Part shown: piece after piece, positions 1 to 10,540 of the stretch
How positions within the stretch are numbered: position 1 is the stretch's first letter
Layout of the letters: the number at the start of each line of letters is the position of its first letter
From: Oidiodendron maius Zn
Lineage: Eukaryota > Ascomycota > Leotiomycetes > Myxotrichaceae
DNA: 64,000 bases
Assembly: GCA_000827325.1 (NCBI GenBank)
Contig: KN832885.1
Coordinates: forward strand, 248,001-312,000
Direction: 5' to 3'
Translations under genes and position numbers: made by a program
The notes under the pieces: generated by a model
The model's database searches: none
Seen by the model: the letters and a program-made list of their open reading frames with translations, nothing else
What the model was told of the DNA's origin: nothing

Positions 1-3000
1 CGCACGTGCGTGATACAAGCCGTGATCGGGTTTCTGTACAAGGCTTCGGACCCGGAAGCAGTAGTGAGAGATCCCGAAATATAGGAAGAGGCCGAGTTGG
101 TATAGTTGTCGGATCACTCTACCTGAGTGCTGGCCGATGGGGTGATGCCATACGGGATCTCGTGGAAGCGGTTTCCCTTTCAAAACTTAACCTTGATCAT
201 TTATGGCATGCAAAGGCACTTGAATATATCATGGTAAGTATGATTATGTTGGCCTGGGCTGGAATAAATTTTGACATCCCGGCAATCTGCTACGCTGAAA
301 AGATACCCCAGCCCCTCGATGGTATTGAGCCTCGGACTCCCACTAGTGGCCGTCAAACAACTCTTCAAAATCTTACGGCTGTGATACCAGAGCTGCTAGA
401 CAGGATCATGGGTCTATATGCACGAGCAGCTACCAATACTGGAGAGGCACTTCCCCAATACCCTTTTGCGGAGACTGTCATTCGGTTTTCGAAGCTTTTG
501 TCGGCCATTCATCTCGCTGGCGGAACCCTTGATAACGAATATTTACGATTCTTAGTTATGGGCACACCAGTTTCAAAGAGAGCCAATGTTCTTACCCCTA
601 GGCTTAACATAAACCCTACGCGTACCGAGATTGCGAAGCTTGTTTTCCGTGCTTTCCCACCGCCGTATTCAGAGCAACTATCAGTCATAGACCGTACAAC
701 CCTACTAGGGGGCATAGCATCAGTGTTGGGAACCCTGGGATATAACAGAAAAAAGGGAATGCTGATCCGCGAGCTTGTCTCTGTTCTCATACCAGGGCTT
801 GTGCAGGCACGAATAGCAGGGGCCGCAGAAATGGGTGTGCACCCTGCCGCTGGCCTTGCTGCTCTCAGTCCTATTCCGGACAACGTGAATGGCGCAGGCG
901 CGCTCGACTTGGGTGAAGGCGATATCGAGACCGGCGTTGATACCATTCTCGAGATGCTTGGCCGAACGTATGGTGTTGTTACATACAAGACAGATCATGA
1001 AGGAACAGATTCAACTGACGATTCAGATGAGGCTGTTATCAATAGAATCACTCAAAGTGCCGCCACAAGAGCATTTGGTGGGCAAGACTTGAAGATGAAT
1101 ATTCTTCGTTCTTGCATCAATCTTTCGGAAGCCTTGCCAGACTTCCACGGTGTCATTCGATTTACCGCAGATTTATTACGAACAGCGGGCAGCGGTATTG
1201 CTCCCGGCCCTCGGACGAAAGATGCGTCACCAAAAATGAGCCGAGAAGAGCAAGTCAAGTTATCCAACAATATTTCACGGACCCTCAGCTCAGCCAGAAA
1301 TTTGGGCGTAAAAAATTTGGCTGCCGAATACTGGGACGAATTTCTGGTCCGAGGTGTAGATCTCGAAGCTTTACCCGAAACACAGACTCCAATTCCTCAC
1401 ACTCGAAACGAATTACCTGGAGCTGCGAACATTTCCTCAGCAAAAGAAGTAAATCCCTTCATTTACAACCCTTTCCTGAAGAAACCGGATACTGCAGCTG
1501 TGAATCATTTACTTGTGGCCGGCGAAAGTGCAGTCTTCAAAGTTACTTTGCAAAACCCCTTTGAATTCGAGGTGGAAATAGAAAGTATCAAGTTAGAGTC
1601 TGATGGCGCCGATTTCGAATCCTCGACCCAGAAAACCGTCATCGGACCATACCGAACCCAAATCCTCTCCCTCTCCGGAACTCCTAAGTCGGCTGGTCCT
1701 TTAAAGCTTACGGGGTGCATTATCCGGGTTCGAGGATGCAGAGAAAGACGTTTTCCAATATTTAGAGAGCCTTGGTCTCCACAAAGCGAGGTCAAAATCA
1801 AGTCCATTGGACTGGCTACTCTGCTAAAGCCTAAGGATCGTCCCATGAGTGTCGAATCGGGACCAGCTCCCTCTATTCCGGTTATGGTGCCTCCCGAAAC
1901 TTCATCTCTTAGGCTGAATATAATTGACCGGCAGCCTGTAGTGGTTGTAAAATCAAGCACATTATCTCAGTCTGCTGTGATGATCTTGGAAGGCGAGCGA
2001 CAAAGGTTTTTCATCACATTACACAACGTCTCTAAAGATACACCGGTAGATCTTCTTCTTTTCTCTTTCAAGGACTCGACTCAAGAACCATTGAGGGCAG
2101 CAATGAATAATCGAGACGCATCCCCTGCTGAATTGTATGAACTGGAGCTCATTTATGCTCGTAAGCAAGCCATACGCTGGATACCCAAAGACGATGAGAA
2201 GCCGTATATTGCGCCTGGTGGGACAACAACGTTCGAGATGGAGATCCTTGGTAAGCCTGGACTTACAAGTGCTGTCGTCCAGATAGATTATACGCACCTT
2301 GGTATGCCACAGAATGAGGTTCCAGAGGATCTCCATTCCTTCCACACGCGGCAAGTCAGCTTACCCATCACGGTCACTGTCAATGCAAGCATTGAAATGG
2401 CTCGGATAGATTGCGTGCCTCTCACTGGGACTATACCTAGCTCTCTATGGGATAAGCTAGAAACAAACGAGACAGGACAGAAAGACCTGCTTCCTAAAGA
2501 TTACTGTTTACTCATGCTGGATCTGCGGAATGCGTGGCCCAGCCCTCTCTGTGTCCATTTTGAAGTTAAAAATGGCGGTATCTTGGACGAAGAAATCCTT
2601 CCTGGCAATACTTCGCGGTTGATGTTCCCGGTACAACGCATCTTCCTTCCTGAACCAACAAAGGCCATACCAACTCTGGATCCCACAAAGCAACGCCAAT
2701 TTGTGGTTAGCACTGGCCGTATCTCTGCGGACAGCGAAAGAGCAAGTAGAGAAGCCTTTTGGTATCGAGAGGAAATTCTCAGCATCATACATGGAACATG
2801 GTCCACGAAGTTCGGATCTCATCGCCGTGGTGATATTGAACTTCGAGGTATCCGTCTAAACCAGCGCATGATCGACGCAGTCAAGATCGACGATATTGGG
2901 ATTGATATATCTCTCAATAATAATACAACAGAGCACGGGAAACATGAGCTGTTCTCAGAGACTTTCGCGGAGCTAAACTTTCGCGTCAGTAATCGCACGA

Positions 3001-3395
3001 CGGCCCCTATATCTCCATTCATGCGCATCCAACCATCTATTCGCAACCAGCCTCATAACGCATCTCTCGATCTCGCGAAGAAGATAGTTTTCAACGGCAC
3101 TCTGCAGATGCCTTTGCCAAAAATACCAGCGAAGGAATATGTGGACGTCAACTTGGGAATGATTGCGCTTTGCAGGGGAGAGTTTGAAGTAAGCGCTTCT
3201 GTTGAAGAGGCAAGGCTGCTAGACTCGGATACCGCGGAGGAGAAAGGAAAGTCACGTCCGAGAGTGGACACAAGGATGATGGTGGACGCAGTGCTTGGTC
3301 CGAAGGAGAGAAGAATATGGCATTCGAGGGAACCTTGCATATTGATTGTACAAGATGAAGAAGAAGGTGACGACGATGATGATAGTGACGACTAA
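1..3395 (+). CDS. hypA: TRAPPII complex subunit Trs120 / hypercellular protein HypA, 5'-partial
   Basis: Large subunit of the TRAPPII Rab-GEF that activates Ypt31/Rab11-type GTPases at the late Golgi. The frame is open from the window edge, so the N-terminus is missing; the visible part is about 1130 residues, against roughly 1300-1500 in fungal homologues. The family signature near the start is the stretch with LYLSAGRW, GDAIRDLVEA, LDHLWHAKALEY and LAWAG. Beta-rich repeats follow in the second half, and the protein ends in a very acidic tail (EEGDDDDDSDD). A GTAAGT at 234-239 looks like a splice donor, but the reading through it is family-like (EYIMVSMIMLAWAG), so I treat it as coding. No intron is needed in the visible part. 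Convergent with the next gene. Identification rests on recognition of the fungal HypA/Trs120 pattern. Confidence 0.85.
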   Translation, partial: HVRDTSRDRVSVQGFGPGSSSERSRNIGRGRVGIVVGSLYLSAGRWGDAIRDLVEAVSLSKLNLDHLWHAKALEYIMVSMIMLAWAGINFDIPAICYAEKIPQPLDGIEPRTPTSGRQTTLQNLTAVIPELLDRIMGLYARAATNTGEALPQYPFAETVIRFSKLLSAIHLAGGTLDNEYLRFLVMGTPVSKRANVLTPRLNINPTRTEIAKLVFRAFPPPYSEQLSVIDRTTLLGGIASVLGTLGYNRKKGMLIRELVSVLIPGLVQARIAGAAEMGVHPAAGLAALSPIPDNVNGAGALDLGEGDIETGVDTILEMLGRTYGVVTYKTDHEGTDSTDDSDEAVINRITQSAATRAFGGQDLKMNILRSCINLSEALPDFHGVIRFTADLLRTAGSGIAPGPRTKDASPKMSREEQVKLSNNISRTLSSARNLGVKNLAAEYWDEFLVRGVDLEALPETQTPIPHTRNELPGAANISSAKEVNPFIYNPFLKKPDTAAVNHLLVAGESAVFKVTLQNPFEFEVEIESIKLESDGADFESSTQKTVIGPYRTQILSLSGTPKSAGPLKLTGCIIRVRGCRERRFPIFREPWSPQSEVKIKSIGLATLLKPKDRPMSVESGPAPSIPVMVPPETSSLRLNIIDRQPVVVVKSSTLSQSAVMILEGERQRFFITLHNVSKDTPVDLLLFSFKDSTQEPLRAAMNNRDASPAELYELELIYARKQAIRWIPKDDEKPYIAPGGTTTFEMEILGKPGLTSAVVQIDYTHLGMPQNEVPEDLHSFHTRQVSLPITVTVNASIEMARIDCVPLTGTIPSSLWDKLETNETGQKDLLPKDYCLLMLDLRNAWPSPLCVHFEVKNGGILDEEILPGNTSRLMFPVQRIFLPEPTKAIPTLDPTKQRQFVVSTGRISADSERASREAFWYREEILSIIHGTWSTKFGSHRRGDIELRGIRLNQRMIDAVKIDDIGIDISLNNNTTEHGKHELFSETFAELNFRVSNRTTAPISPFMRIQPSIRNQPHNASLDLAKKIVFNGTLQMPLPKIPAKEYVDVNLGMIALCRGEFEVSASVEEARLLDSDTAEEKGKSRPRVDTRMMVDAVLGPKERRIWHSREPCILIVQDEEEGDDDDDSDD

Positions 3396-3613
3396 CATGT
3401 AATTCATATGGAACGAACTTTTGAATACATGTTTAGAAGGAATAGCGGAATGATACCATAATTGCTGGAGTTATGCATTAACTATTGGCTGTCACATTCT
3501 ATGAATCTACTTTGCATTAGATTATTGCATATCCTAGAGGTAGAGCCAGACGTAGCCATCTCCACATTTTGTTCAATACTGCAGTTTGATTGTCCAGTTT
3601 GTTGGTATCTCAT

Positions 3614-4480
3614 TTATGGCTTCGACGGTCTGGAGATCTGCTTCTCCTTTGACCTTCGGCCATCGTCTCGTCTTGGCTCGCGATCCTCTCTTTCATATCT
3701 TCGACGATTAGGGCTTCTGCTTCTATATCGTCTTTCCATCCTGTACGGACTTCGGCTTCGCTCTCGTCGCTCTTCTCTGTCATGTCTTCGCCTATGTCGA
3801 TGCCTGTCCGCACTCGTTGACCTTTGTCTGTTCCGCTCTCTACTCCGATCGCGATGCCCAGGTCGTCTATGCCGTCTCTCTCTACTGCGACTACGACTGC
3901 GACTTCCCACCTCGTGCTTCTTCCTATTTGGCTCCTCTTGCCGCCTAGTCCTCCTCGGCTGCTCCTCTCGGCCATTTCTAATCAAGCCACCCTTGGCATT
4001 CTCTGGGACATTCTCTCCGTGGCCACCTTCTCTTTGTTGGACTTTTGCTACAAAATCACCAAAGCCTTTGCCCCTCCCGACCTCGGCAATCTCGTCATCA
4101 CCCGCTTCGGCTTCTTTGATCACCCTGTTCAGTTCTCCTATTCCAACGGCATTGGCGCCTGTTCCCGCCCCTGTGGTCCTATCAGCGACAGGGAGCCCAA
4201 GTGCCCTCGCCAGTGCATCTTCTTCTGCCTCCTTTATCCTTTTGATCTCCTCTTTCCTTTCCCGCGCCATCTTTTCTTCTGCGGTCTCGTCCCCAGCCTC
4301 GCCTTTTCCGTCTGCCTTCGCGTACCAGTTAAGATCGCGGTTCTTTTGCCAGCGGCCGACTGGTGCCATGAGCGAGTGTCCGAGATAATTTTCTCGATGC
4401 TGGGACGTCGTGACATCTTCCCAGCTGAAGTTGACGCCGCCGCGCGACCCCGATTTGCGAATAGAAGAGACAAGATCCAT
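3614..4480 (-). CDS. MMTAG2-like kinase-phosphorylation (MMtag) domain protein with RS-rich tail
   Basis: A 288-residue single-exon protein. Residues about 13-52 match the conserved MMtag block: GG-NF-WEDV, then [17 protein letters not shown] and RDLNWYAK. In family members this block sits at the very N-terminus, which supports the start at 4480. A charged helical stretch rich in Glu/Lys follows (about 60-95), then a long arginine-serine region from about residue 185 ([11 protein letters not shown] and many RSRSP units) of the kind found in splicing-associated nuclear proteins. The molecular function of the family is poorly known; an RNA-processing role is inference from the RS tail. Divergent from MED6. 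Confidence 0.85.
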   Translation of the reverse strand: MDLVSSIRKSGSRGGVNFSWEDVTTSQHRENYLGHSLMAPVGRWQKNRDLNWYAKADGKGEAGDETAEEKMARERKEEIKRIKEAEEDALARALGLPVADRTTGAGTGANAVGIGELNRVIKEAEAGDDEIAEVGRGKGFGDFVAKVQQREGGHGENVPENAKGGLIRNGREEQPRRTRRQEEPNRKKHEVGSRSRSRSRERRHRRPGHRDRSRERNRQRSTSADRHRHRRRHDREERRERSRSPYRMERRYRSRSPNRRRYEREDREPRRDDGRRSKEKQISRPSKP

Positions 4481-4908
4481 GGCGTGGGCGAAAGCCGCTA
4501 CAGCAGGTCTAGGAAAGGTCCACGAGGAAATGTATCATATAATCTTATGATCGTAGCATATATCGGTGATTTCTTTGGTTTCGGGGAAAGTGTAGCGATT
4601 TACTTCATATGAAATAAGGCACGGAGATGGGGAAACTGGTTTGATGATGGCAAGACGACCTAAAAATCTGTGTTAGGTTTAGACTACCCGTGTTTAGCGC
4701 CAACCTTAAGTCTGAGCTTCGGAGCTGTGTCGCAGCAACAGCAACACACACATTGTTGAGTGACATGCAAATCCAAGCCTATTGCTTCTATCAGCCTCAA
4801 TAATGAAACTGTTATTAGTACTCCTTTAAATTCACACCACTCCACCGTGTATGCTCGCGACTGGGCCCTTGCTTTTGTCACTCAGCATCCCCCATCATCC
4901 AGCCCACT
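4481..4908. promoter_or_regulatory. Divergent intergenic region, MMTAG2-like / MED6
   Basis: 428 bp between two divergent start codons, so it should carry both promoters and 5' leaders. It contains a run of CAACAGCAACACACAC-type simple sequence around 4735-4752 and a pyrimidine-rich stretch just before the MED6 ATG. I see no convincing TATA box. Confidence 0.5.
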
Positions 4909-5928
4909 ATGGCCTCCAAAGACCCTCCACTCGACGAAATCGTATGGCGCTCTCCTGAATATGCCCAGCAAATGCAAGGCATCCATAGCAATTCGATTCT
5001 GTTCTATTTCGCCGGGTCACCATTTTTTGATCCAACATCAAACAACGCTATTCTCTTCTCACAGGCCATGTACAATCAGAACATGTTACCGATCATCCAG
5101 ACGCGAGAAGCGTTCCAAGCAAGGTTAAAGACCATGTCGGGATTAGAGTTCATGGTTGCGCAAGAGCCTGCGGAGACAGCACCTAATACAGGGACGGGAG
5201 TGTGGGTGATAAGGAAACAAACCAGGAGGAAGAGACTGCCAGAAGAGGACGAGATCACCGTCCACTCGTCGTACTTCGTGGTTGGTGAGAATATTTACAT
5301 GGCGCCTACAGTCGGCGATGTTGTAGGCAGTCGATTGGTATGTCTTACTTCCTGCTTTTATTTACTATTGCTAAATTTACAGCTCTCTATTCTGTCATCG
5401 ATGAATAAATTCCTCTCCACGGCCTCTGCGCTTCCCGATTTCTCACCTTCACTCGGTTACACTTACATACTACCATCCTCTTCTACTCGTCTTAAAGCAA
5501 TAGAGTCTCAACTGGGTCAAGCAAGCAAAGAAGGAACACCTGTCCCAGAAGTGCCCAACTCAAAAAAAGCACCTTCAGCATCGAATATCAGCAATTACCT
5601 CGACACCCGGCTCTTAGAAGAATCTCTCAACATAGCAATGAAATATGGAGATGAATATATGGATGAAAATCCTATCACTGGACAACCGGGTGATTTCCAC
5701 CTCAGCACAACGGGAAGAGACAAAGACAAACTTGTCATGCCTATATCCAAAGATCCGGTTTCTGTTGGAGGTAGACCAGGTGGTATGCCTAAATTAGATA
5801 CCGACATTGCTCCGGCTAGGAAAGGGAGTAAGAGCGAGAAAAGTCCAAAGACCCCAGGTGGAGGGATCCCAAAACCAAAACGACGAAAGAGCAAAGCATT
5901 GAGTGCTGGCGGTATTACGCCGAAGTGA
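4909..5928 (+). CDS. MED6: Mediator of RNA polymerase II transcription subunit 6
   Basis: Head-module subunit of Mediator. Exons are 4909-5337 and 5383-5928, giving 324 residues. The N-terminal MED6 fold is clear: LDEIVWRSPEY, NSILFYFAGSPFFDPTSNN, and MLPIIQTREAFQARLKTMSG with the typical FMVAQEP segment. The 45-nt intron (GTATGT..TTTACAG, with CTAAAT before the acceptor) restores the conserved join GSRL-LSILSSMNKFLS. It is a multiple of three and has no stop, so an unspliced message would also translate, with 15 extra residues. The C-terminal third is low-complexity and basic, rich in Lys, Pro and Gly. Confidence 0.93.
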   Translation: MASKDPPLDEIVWRSPEYAQQMQGIHSNSILFYFAGSPFFDPTSNNAILFSQAMYNQNMLPIIQTREAFQARLKTMSGLEFMVAQEPAETAPNTGTGVWVIRKQTRRKRLPEEDEITVHSSYFVVGENIYMAPTVGDVVGSRLVCLTSCFYLLLLNLQLSILSSMNKFLSTASALPDFSPSLGYTYILPSSSTRLKAIESQLGQASKEGTPVPEVPNSKKAPSASNISNYLDTRLLEESLNIAMKYGDEYMDENPITGQPGDFHLSTTGRDKDKLVMPISKDPVSVGGRPGGMPKLDTDIAPARKGSKSEKSPKTPGGGIPKPKRRKSKALSAGGITPK

Positions 5929-6566
5929 TTGGTAACGGCAATGTCTTAAACAACAAGGGATCAGTTTGATGCTCTTTGGTATCATTTAATGCATGGTGAG
6001 GTGTTTGGATTGACGATGGGAGATACCCATTCGTGGACTTGGCACTCTATATATAGATAAACCAACGTCCTTATCACTTATAATCAGATATAAGAGAACA
6101 GGAAAGATCAGCTCGTCTTGAATTCAATTTAGATGAAAGCCACGATACTAGAGACCGCCAATATCAGCCCTTCATGCATAATCATGAAAGCAGGAAATTT
6201 GAAACCAAGGACTACATTAAATCAGGCCCTTAAACCGCTAGATTTACTCACGTGGAGATGGCAAACTCCTAGTTCCACGCCTTGTGGGCTTGATTACACT
6301 GAACCAAAAGAGCAACCGAAACAGCACACTGATCCACATGAACATGACTAAAGGCGCTCTCCCTGCAATCATAAATCTCTCGACAGGTATTTGTGTTGCA
6401 CATCTGAGTTTTTAGTGGCTCGCCAGAGATTCATCGACGCGATTAGACCCAACTTATATAAGGGATTGCTTGTATTGAAGGCAAGAAGGAATCAAGTTTG
6501 CACGTGACGTTGCTGGTATATAGAAGCGTTAGTAGTATTGTATATAGAAACTTGAGTTTGTTCAGT
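5929..6566. other. Intergenic, no supported gene
   Basis: 638 bp between the convergent ends of MED6 and the oxygenase gene. The only open frame of note (6133-6351 plus strand, 72 codons) has no recognisable domain. I see no repeat or RNA gene. Confidence 0.5.
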
Positions 6567-8049
6567 CTATGCAGCTACTATCAAAGCGCTTGGTGCTCGT
6601 GCCTGTTCGGCGTTTTTCTTCTTCATTTCGTTCTCTTCAAGCTTGAATCTGAGTTGGCACCCTGAGAATTGTTAGTCGAGCAAGCGATAAGAGATGGAAT
6701 CAACTCACAATCTCCACAAGATATGGGCTCGTATTTAGCAGGGTTGGTTTCTGATGTGCAAGAGGGTACTACGCCTTCAACGCAGTTGAAGTTCAGACCT
6801 GTTTTATTAGCTGGGTCATCAACACATGCTGTCGGTATTCACATACCAAAGAAAAATGGCATCGATAGTCTCTCCATGGTTGATCGATTGTAAACTCTGT
6901 GCACAGTGCTTTTATACATATCATTACAAAGCCGCATCATGAAATCTCCGATGTTAACAACAATAGTTCCTTCTATAGGAGCTGCATTAATCCATTGACC
7001 ATCACGGTTCAAAATTTGTAAGCCTCCAATCATATCTTGCCAAAGAAGTGTGAAGAGCTGAAGATCAGTATGACTTCCTAGACCTACTGAATTATTTTTC
7101 GTCTCCTCCTCTGTTGTTGGAGGATAGTAATTGAACACCCCATCGGCGCCGGGGTAAGTTGTCCTGCTATCGAAGTAATCCTCTTCCAGATCTAAACTCA
7201 GAGCAAAGACCCTAACAAGTTTGCGGGCGAGTGATAAACAAGATCCCCAATAGGCTAGGACTTCCTCCTTGAAGCCGGGTAAGTGAGAAGTGCCTTCCCA
7301 TACGAAATCTTCACCGCGAGTCCACAGCCACACTTCTTCCGGCACGGCACCAAGGTCTTTAGGATCTGGGTCATATTTGGGATCATAGAACCACATCATC
7401 TAGGTTTGTCAGTCAACATTCTACGGATAATGCAGAGTCATTATGCACTAGTTTATACTAAGTGCTGGTACATCTTGCAATACGACTTGGTACATGACTT
7501 GAATAAGGATAAAAGCAGTCGCTGATAAATTTCTGCCCAAAATTCTATTACTTTGCAATACTTATTGCGCAAATATACCTTCTAAACATAGACAGGAAGC
7601 ACCAATGAACAAGGACTCTCACAGATTCTTTGACATCAATACTCTCGCTAGGACTGATGTTCGTACTCCTCGGCCACTTATACCCACTATAATGCTTTGA
7701 TCGCTCCTGAGATATCATCATCTTTTTATCCATAGGCTGCTTAAAGAAGCTGTCAATCACAAATTAGTTGGGGTCTAAACTACAAAAATGAGGTCACTGA
7801 CGCAAGGAGCTGCTTCTTCGCATTAGCAATGATCTTTTCGTCGATGCCATGGTTCTTGATATAGAAGAATCCCGTGTTTACTGCTGTGGCTCTAATCTCC
7901 TTGGCAAGCGCCTTGCGGTCCTCGAGATTAGATGAGTATAAGGGGGTTAGGTCTATCACAGGAATCTCCTCCTCAGTGCAGTCTCGGGGTGGGGTATTCA
8001 AAACATTGCGGTATACCGGGCCATATGCCGTCCGGAGCTCAAGCTTCAT
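6567..8049 (-). CDS. 2-oxoglutarate/Fe(II)-dependent dioxygenase, isopenicillin-N-synthase-like
   Basis: Oxygenase of the IPNS/flavanone hydroxylase superfamily (DIOX_N plus 2OG-FeII_Oxy); substrate unknown. Exons in transcript order: 8049-7802, 7749-7623, 7399-6847, 6798-6709, 6661-6567, all phases closing to 370 residues. The N-terminal domain shows EIPVIDLTPL and TGFFYIKNHGI. The iron ligands are the HTD of GLGSHTDLQLFTLL and the His of KSTVHRVYN, followed by the RLSMPFFFG stretch whose Arg-x-Ser binds 2-oxoglutarate. The C-terminal pieces restore the usual YEPISCGDWCQLR ending. The intron at 7400-7622 is 223 nt, much longer than its 47-52 nt neighbours. Upstream in-frame codons exist; ATG 8049 was chosen because family homology begins soon after. 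No biosynthetic partners lie nearby. Confidence 0.82.
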
Positions 8050-8925
8050 TATTGAAGGTGGTGCTGTTGATGATTCTATTATTTTAGATCCTCTTGTTTG
8101 ATTCCCCTTGTCCGATAATTCCTGGAGTCGATATTGTAGAAAGGATGCTGAAACGGGGAGGTTTACGAATGACAACGCTTTCCATCGGCTGCAAAAAATG
8201 GTACCACGTGATTACTCTATCTCTTTGTATTGAGCTCGAGAGCATTAGAAAGGATGCGAAAATTTATATAAAATTCTGGCACGTAATTTGAAATTGCGCG
8301 CTTTACGTTGTCTGGGGTTTATATCATGCGTGGGTTGGAGCATATCTCTGCCATTTCGCTTGGTTTGGCTTCCACCTAAGTTATCCAACCCTACCAACCT
8401 TATAATATAATCACTAGTATTTAAATACTCATATTAATAGACAGAGCCATAGTCTGACTCCAGGCATTTGGGGGTCTAGTTTTGCGGACGAATAATTTGT
8501 TCCTCTATTGCTATCTGTGATTTATCGCAGCCAAATGCACACAAAATGCACTCAAGTGGACCACTATTGCAGGCGATCCGATCAGTTGGTACATATCGCT
8601 GATTATATGTTGGCGTGCTTCGGAGAGAATAGCATTACCATACTCGCCTAGTTCTTGAGCTAGAGAGTGCGCCCTGGGGACGAATTACTCGTTAATTGTT
8701 AAATCGGCATTGAATCTATGTTGTGATCCCAAGCATTCAGCTGTGATCTAAGGCACCATATGAAGGATCTGCTAAGGCAAAATACTCTCGAACCGTCGAA
8801 AGGTACCGAGCCGACTCAAATGCACTACCTGCAAGATTATGTAGTGCAGGCGCTCTGCTCGGTTTCTATATGGAATCATCATTGGTGGGGCGTGAACAAA
8901 AGACAGTCATTCGAGGCGAACCATC
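8050..8925. other. Intergenic region upstream of the oxygenase gene
   Basis: About 876 bp between the oxygenase start and the 3' end of DIM1. AT-rich in the middle (8390-8450). No coding signal or repeat that I can support. Confidence 0.5.
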
Positions 8926-9468
8926 TTAGTATCGATATCGTGTCGAGTAGTCTTTTGGGCTGACGACCAAACCCCTACCCTTTTTGGCACCACGATATAT
9001 CGTCTCCAGGATGTCGATGAGCTCCTGCTTGTCTTCCAGCACCCAGTTTAACTTATTGTTATTGCCAGTTCCGAAATCACACATCATATGCTTATTTCTC
9101 CAGAAAAACATCAGCGTCATGGGATCGTAGAGCTCTGTGTAAAAAGTTAATAACGGAAATTCAGGATGGAACTAATGATAGCACTTACCATACATCTGCT
9201 TGAAGTCAGGTACTTCATCTAGGTCACATACTAGCTTAAAGTTAGTAAGTCTTGCGACGGAGTAGAAGGTGTTTAAGGAGGGCTGACCATAAATGACCGC
9301 AAAGTTCTTGACACGGTCAGCAATCTTGTACAGGACCTCATCTTGGCGCATACAGTCTGGCTCATAGTCACGTCCAAAGCGTATGACCACGAGTCGTTCT
9401 TCCTCGTTCATTATAGCTTGATCAACATGCCATCCTGTGCGCAGATGGGGCAAGATAACGGAACCCAT
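8926..9468 (-). CDS. DIM1: Spliceosomal U5 snRNP protein Dim1/Dib1 (thioredoxin-like 4A)
   Basis: Component of the U4/U6.U5 tri-snRNP with a thioredoxin fold lacking redox cysteines; needed for pre-mRNA splicing. Exons: 9468-9288, 9230-9189 (42 nt) and 9134-8926, giving 143 residues, exactly the size of yeast Dib1. Landmarks are LPHLRTGWHVDQAI, VIRFGRDYEPDCM, EVPDFKQMYELYDP, MFFWRNKH, GTGNNNKLNW and the invariant C-terminal KGRGLVVSPKDYSTRYRY. The first intron (57 nt, CTTACTAAC branch) is 3n and stop-free. The second is 54 nt. Near-invariant family, so the identification is firm. Confidence 0.96.
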
Positions 9469-9495
9469 GCTGAGACGTCAGGCGCAGATGATCGT

Positions 9496-9723
9496 TCAAG
9501 ATAGTTGCCCCGATTCCCAAGGCAGGGAGGAGTATTGCTTGATATTATACAACAGATTTATGCTGCGCGACAGGTGAAAGCTCCTTGGGGAGGAAGTGGT
9601 GTTCAGTAGAGAAAATTGGCGATAGGCAGAAGGCTGAAATGTTTTTGTTATCGACTGGTGGGAACGGTGGACGAGCAACCTGCTGACTAAGCTTGAACGG
9701 ATCAACCCCTCCACAGCTGCCAT
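9496..9723 (-). CDS. Short ORF with mitochondrial-leader-like composition, uncertain
   Basis: 75 codons ending 27 bp upstream of the DIM1 start, on the same strand. The sequence is rich in Arg, Ser, Leu and His with almost no acidic residues (e.g. SLVSRLLVHRSHQS, SPRSFHLSRS), resembling a mitochondrial presequence. I recognise no family. It could be a small gene, a remnant of one, an upstream ORF in a long DIM1 leader, or chance. Confidence 0.25.
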   Translation of the reverse strand: MAAVEGLIRSSLVSRLLVHRSHQSITKTFQPSAYRQFSLLNTTSSPRSFHLSRSINLLYNIKQYSSLPWESGQLS

Positions 9724-10028
9724 TTTGAAAATAGGATACCAAGCTATGAAGCTTTCTATGAACAAGAATATTTGTAATTTTTAAAGGAATTCGATTAGTC
9801 ACCGTGCAATCTACGACTTAGAAGAGATTTGAGCCACAGCGTACGTCCACAACCTCTTGATCAACCTGATTTTTGGGTTACATTCATAACATGTAGGCAC
9901 AACGCCTTGATTTTACCAAGTCTTCAGAGTTCTAAAACTAGAACTGGTGTTTAAAATAAAGCACAAAGGTGCAATGTTAGTCCTGTATTGTCTTTGGTCT
10001 CATTACTTCTCCCACGATAGAACCAATT
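9724..10028. other. Intergenic, nothing recognised
   Basis: About 305 bp between the short ORF and the 3' end of the PAC3-like gene. AT-rich; no coding signal that I trust. Confidence 0.45.
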
Positions 10029-10540
10029 TTATAGTACCTTTTGTACTAGTTCCATTAAATCGAAAAAGGCCCCCCTCTCTATTTCAATTTTTGCCAGGCC
10101 AAGCCCCACCACAATCGTTCTCGACTCTTCTGGGCTCTTCGTGACAACTATACTCGCAATTTGAGATGCATATAAGTGTCCCATAGTCTCACGCTGCTCT
10201 CCACCCGCCCCGAGGAGGGTTTTGGGAGTTAAATGCCCGAGTGGTAGCATATCTGCCCCGGCCGCTGGCAGGGCAGTGTCGATCAATGTTGGGGAGGCCG
10301 AGGAGAGAGGTACATGGATCTGTATATCAAGATATTAGCATACCAATCCATGCACACAATGAATAGCTTGGAAGGTCTGCATACCCATTGCGATATTCGC
10401 CCACCCTGAGAGATGGTAATTAATATCTTGTCTGCAAAGTACACAGAGGAAACATCTGTTTGACTTCCATTGACAAGGCCAGCAGCTTGTTTTGCCGGCG
10501 CAGGATATGGGGTTGCTTCTACGCCCTCACCTATATCCAT
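10029..10540 (-). CDS. Putative proteasome assembly chaperone 3 (PSMG3/PAC3-like)
   Basis: Small protein of 148 residues in two exons, 10540-10385 and 10319-10029, separated by a 65-nt intron. The arrangement matches the PAC3/Irc25 chaperone family, which helps build the 20S alpha ring. An N-terminal beta hairpin includes TDVSSVYFADKILITISQGGR, a middle segment has LTPKTLLG followed by a loop, and a C-terminal strand-helix unit ends in ELVQKVL. Joining the exons gives a continuous QW-IHVPLSSASPTL reading. The family is very divergent in sequence, so this is a fold-level guess based on length and hydrophobic pattern. Divergent from the ECM16 gene, with only about 200 bp between starts. Confidence 0.6.

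Noticed and set aside
234-239. GTAAGT resembling a splice donor inside the Trs120 gene
   Set aside because: The reading through it (EYIMVSMIMLAWAG) matches the family, and there is no need for an intron there.
6829-6846. An apparent 18-nt GTATGT..CAG intron in the oxygenase gene
   Set aside because: Too short to splice; the acceptor at 6799 gives a 48-nt intron and the correct family reading.
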